A DNA stretch of 64,000 nucleotides from Crossaster papposus (taxonomy: Eukaryota > Echinodermata > Asteroidea > Velatida > Solasteridae): positions 248,001 to 312,000 of the forward strand of contig JBAIAA010000451.1 of the NCBI GenBank assembly GCA_037893245.1, given 5' to 3'. This document shows, piece by piece, positions 62,811 through 64,000 of the stretch. Both the position numbers and the translations under genes were made by a program. Positions within the stretch are counted from its first letter, which is position 1. Each line of letters begins with the position of its first letter. Below the pieces are notes generated by a model, which was not told the origin of the DNA, ran no database searches, and saw only the letters and a program-made list of their open reading frames with translations.

Positions 62811-63012
62811 GTAGTATACCCAGCACGATATGTGGCAGAGGGGTATCCCCCTCTGATCCCTATACTTTATACGCACTCAACACTAATTGTAACCCAACCC
62901 ATCCCCCCTTGAAACCTAAAAGGAATTCCTGAGATTCCGGGAACACAATAGTCAACACAAAAGAGGGGGGGGGGGGGGGGGTGTTTCTCTGCCACATATC
63001 GCGCTTCATAAT
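62811..63012. mobile_element. Poly-G-containing inverted-end element, tandem copy 1
   Basis: CCAGCACGATATGTGGCAGA to TCTGCCACATATCGCGCTTC, with AAAAGGAATTCCTGAGATTC inside and a G run of about 18 at 62966-62983 next to the right end. Relative of 19205-19400. Confidence 0.7.
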
Positions 63013-63023
63013 GGACGCGTGCT

Positions 63024-63246
63024 ATATACTCAGCACGATATGTGGCAAAGGGGTACCCCCCCCCCCCCCCCCCCCCCCCATCTTATCCCTATACCTTATA
63101 CACACATTTAACACTTGTTACCTAATCCCCCCTTAAAACCTAAAAAGAATTCCTGAGATTCAGGGAACACAATGGTCAACACAAAAGAGGGGATCGGGGG
63201 GGGGGGGGGGGGGGGGGTTCTCTGCCACAACATATCGCGCTTCATA
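63024..63246. mobile_element. Poly-G-containing inverted-end element, tandem copy 2
   Basis: TATACTCAGCACGATATGTG to ACATATCGCGCTTCATATGA. Has a C run (63057-63079) near the left end and a G run (63196-63218) near the right end, so two homopolymers face each other as potential hairpin arms. Follows copy 1 directly in the same orientation. Confidence 0.7.
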
Positions 63247-64000
63247 TGACGCGCTCACATATAGGGCGTTTTTCAAAGCCCTGGCACCGGCTCCGTCTCT
63301 GGCTCCAGACTATTGCTAAACTGCATTACGAAGCCCTAGACGAAGACGAAGCTGAGGTCTTAATTCAAGACGTGTACACGATGGCTGACCACACAGACAG
63401 ATGTTCAAACAATACTTGTACCCCAAAATGACATGGAAACCCGTTTTTTCTTGAACGATTTCAGGTTTGGAACACCTAATATGATTGTACTCTCTTTAAG
63501 TAACAATGTAATGTGCAATTAGTTTATGTTTGGGGGCGTGTAAGTGGCGATAGAGCATGATACTCGTTTCAAATGATGCAGGCGTTTCAGTGCGCTGACG
63601 GGGGCGGGCCGAACCGGAACGGGACAGGGACTAGACGAGGCGGGAAACAACGGGAGGGAACAATTCGAGTTTACGGTGCTTTTGGAAATTCGCTGTTCGT
63701 TGCTGCACTCCAAGTTCCACGACTCTGTTCTCCGACTTTTGATTAAAACTTTATCTAAAACAGAAACTTTAACTGAACTTTTCTCGAACATTTTGAGAAA
63801 TGAACCGCGGCCTGATTTTATCGCTGTCTTTACCTCCATACAAATTCACATTACTCCAGCTCCAAGTCCGAAGTTTTATGTCAACCCAGTTCTTGGATTT
63901 CTGTTTGTGGAATTGCTGTTAATGAAACTTGGTAATAAAATGCAACACAAACTCTACCTTAATTTGCCTTTTGGCAAATTTTCGAGTAAATTCTTAACTC
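63247..64000. other. Window end; no gene recognised
   Basis: Starts with a fragment of the 4320-4437 repeat (to about 63360). A - strand frame at 63519-63839 (106 codons) has no recognisable domain and no splice support. The missing 3' exon of the cyclase was not found here. Confidence 0.35.

Noticed and set aside
63519..63839. 106-codon frame on the - strand
   Set aside because: No recognisable domain, no start or splice context, and repeat fragments nearby.

Overview
This is a eukaryotic window, not a prokaryotic one: long introns with GT/AG borders, dense inverted-repeat transposons, minisatellites and no operons. The one large host gene is an animal soluble guanylate cyclase. Together with THAP, Harbinger, Penelope-like, TTAA-target and tRNA-derived SINE sequences, this points to a metazoan. 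The mix of repeat ends resembles marine invertebrate deuterostomes (echinoderm favoured), but this is an inference from recall and no host gene here fixes the taxon.

Host genes. (1) A beta-type (beta-2-like) soluble guanylate cyclase on the + strand, with ten coding exons assembled between 43166 and 60128. Splice phases agree across all nine junctions. The exons give H-NOX (haem, NO-sensing), HNOBA/PAS-like, coiled-coil and class III cyclase domains in the usual order. The initiator Met is missing from the first of these exons. A perfect candidate for it is an exon ending ATG|gtaagt at 8277-8279, about 35 kb upstream, which would make most of the window its first intron. The 3' end of the gene was not found. 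(2) A single-exon THAP-domain gene (49144-49707, - strand) nested antisense in an intron of the cyclase.

Layout. 0-8 kb: palindromic elements, two hAT-like elements with 8-bp target duplications, and a tyrosine recombinase gene split by a SINE and a TTAA element. 8-15 kb: putative first exon, TTAA elements, a 12-bp minisatellite and a foldback element. 15.9-17.4 kb: Penelope-like reverse transcriptase remnant. 18-26 kb: G-rich tract, foldback elements and Tc1/mariner-like transposon copy A. 26-31 kb: a 124-unit 12-bp minisatellite and a second copy of the segment at 12-13.8 kb. 31-35 kb: foldback elements. 35.3-42.9 kb: a deep nest of transposons (Tc1-like copy B containing a TTAA element, containing a 4.9-kb long-inverted-repeat element, containing a LINE fragment that itself carries a TTAA element, and a Harbinger remnant). 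43-60 kb: guanylate cyclase exons, with introns filled by TTAA elements, long-palindrome elements, an 86-unit 16-bp GC-rich minisatellite and the THAP gene. 60-64 kb: an inverted-repeat element carrying an 18-bp minisatellite in one arm, a CRE/CCAAT cluster and paired poly-G-containing elements.

The most striking signals are: (a) foldback elements with TTA target duplications whose interiors are each built from their own small vocabulary of CpG words; (b) two paralogous segments that each prove the empty insertion site of the other's transposon; (c) minisatellite expansions (12, 16 and 18 bp) tied to repeats or lying next to an exon; and (d) the remote ATG-only first exon of the cyclase.
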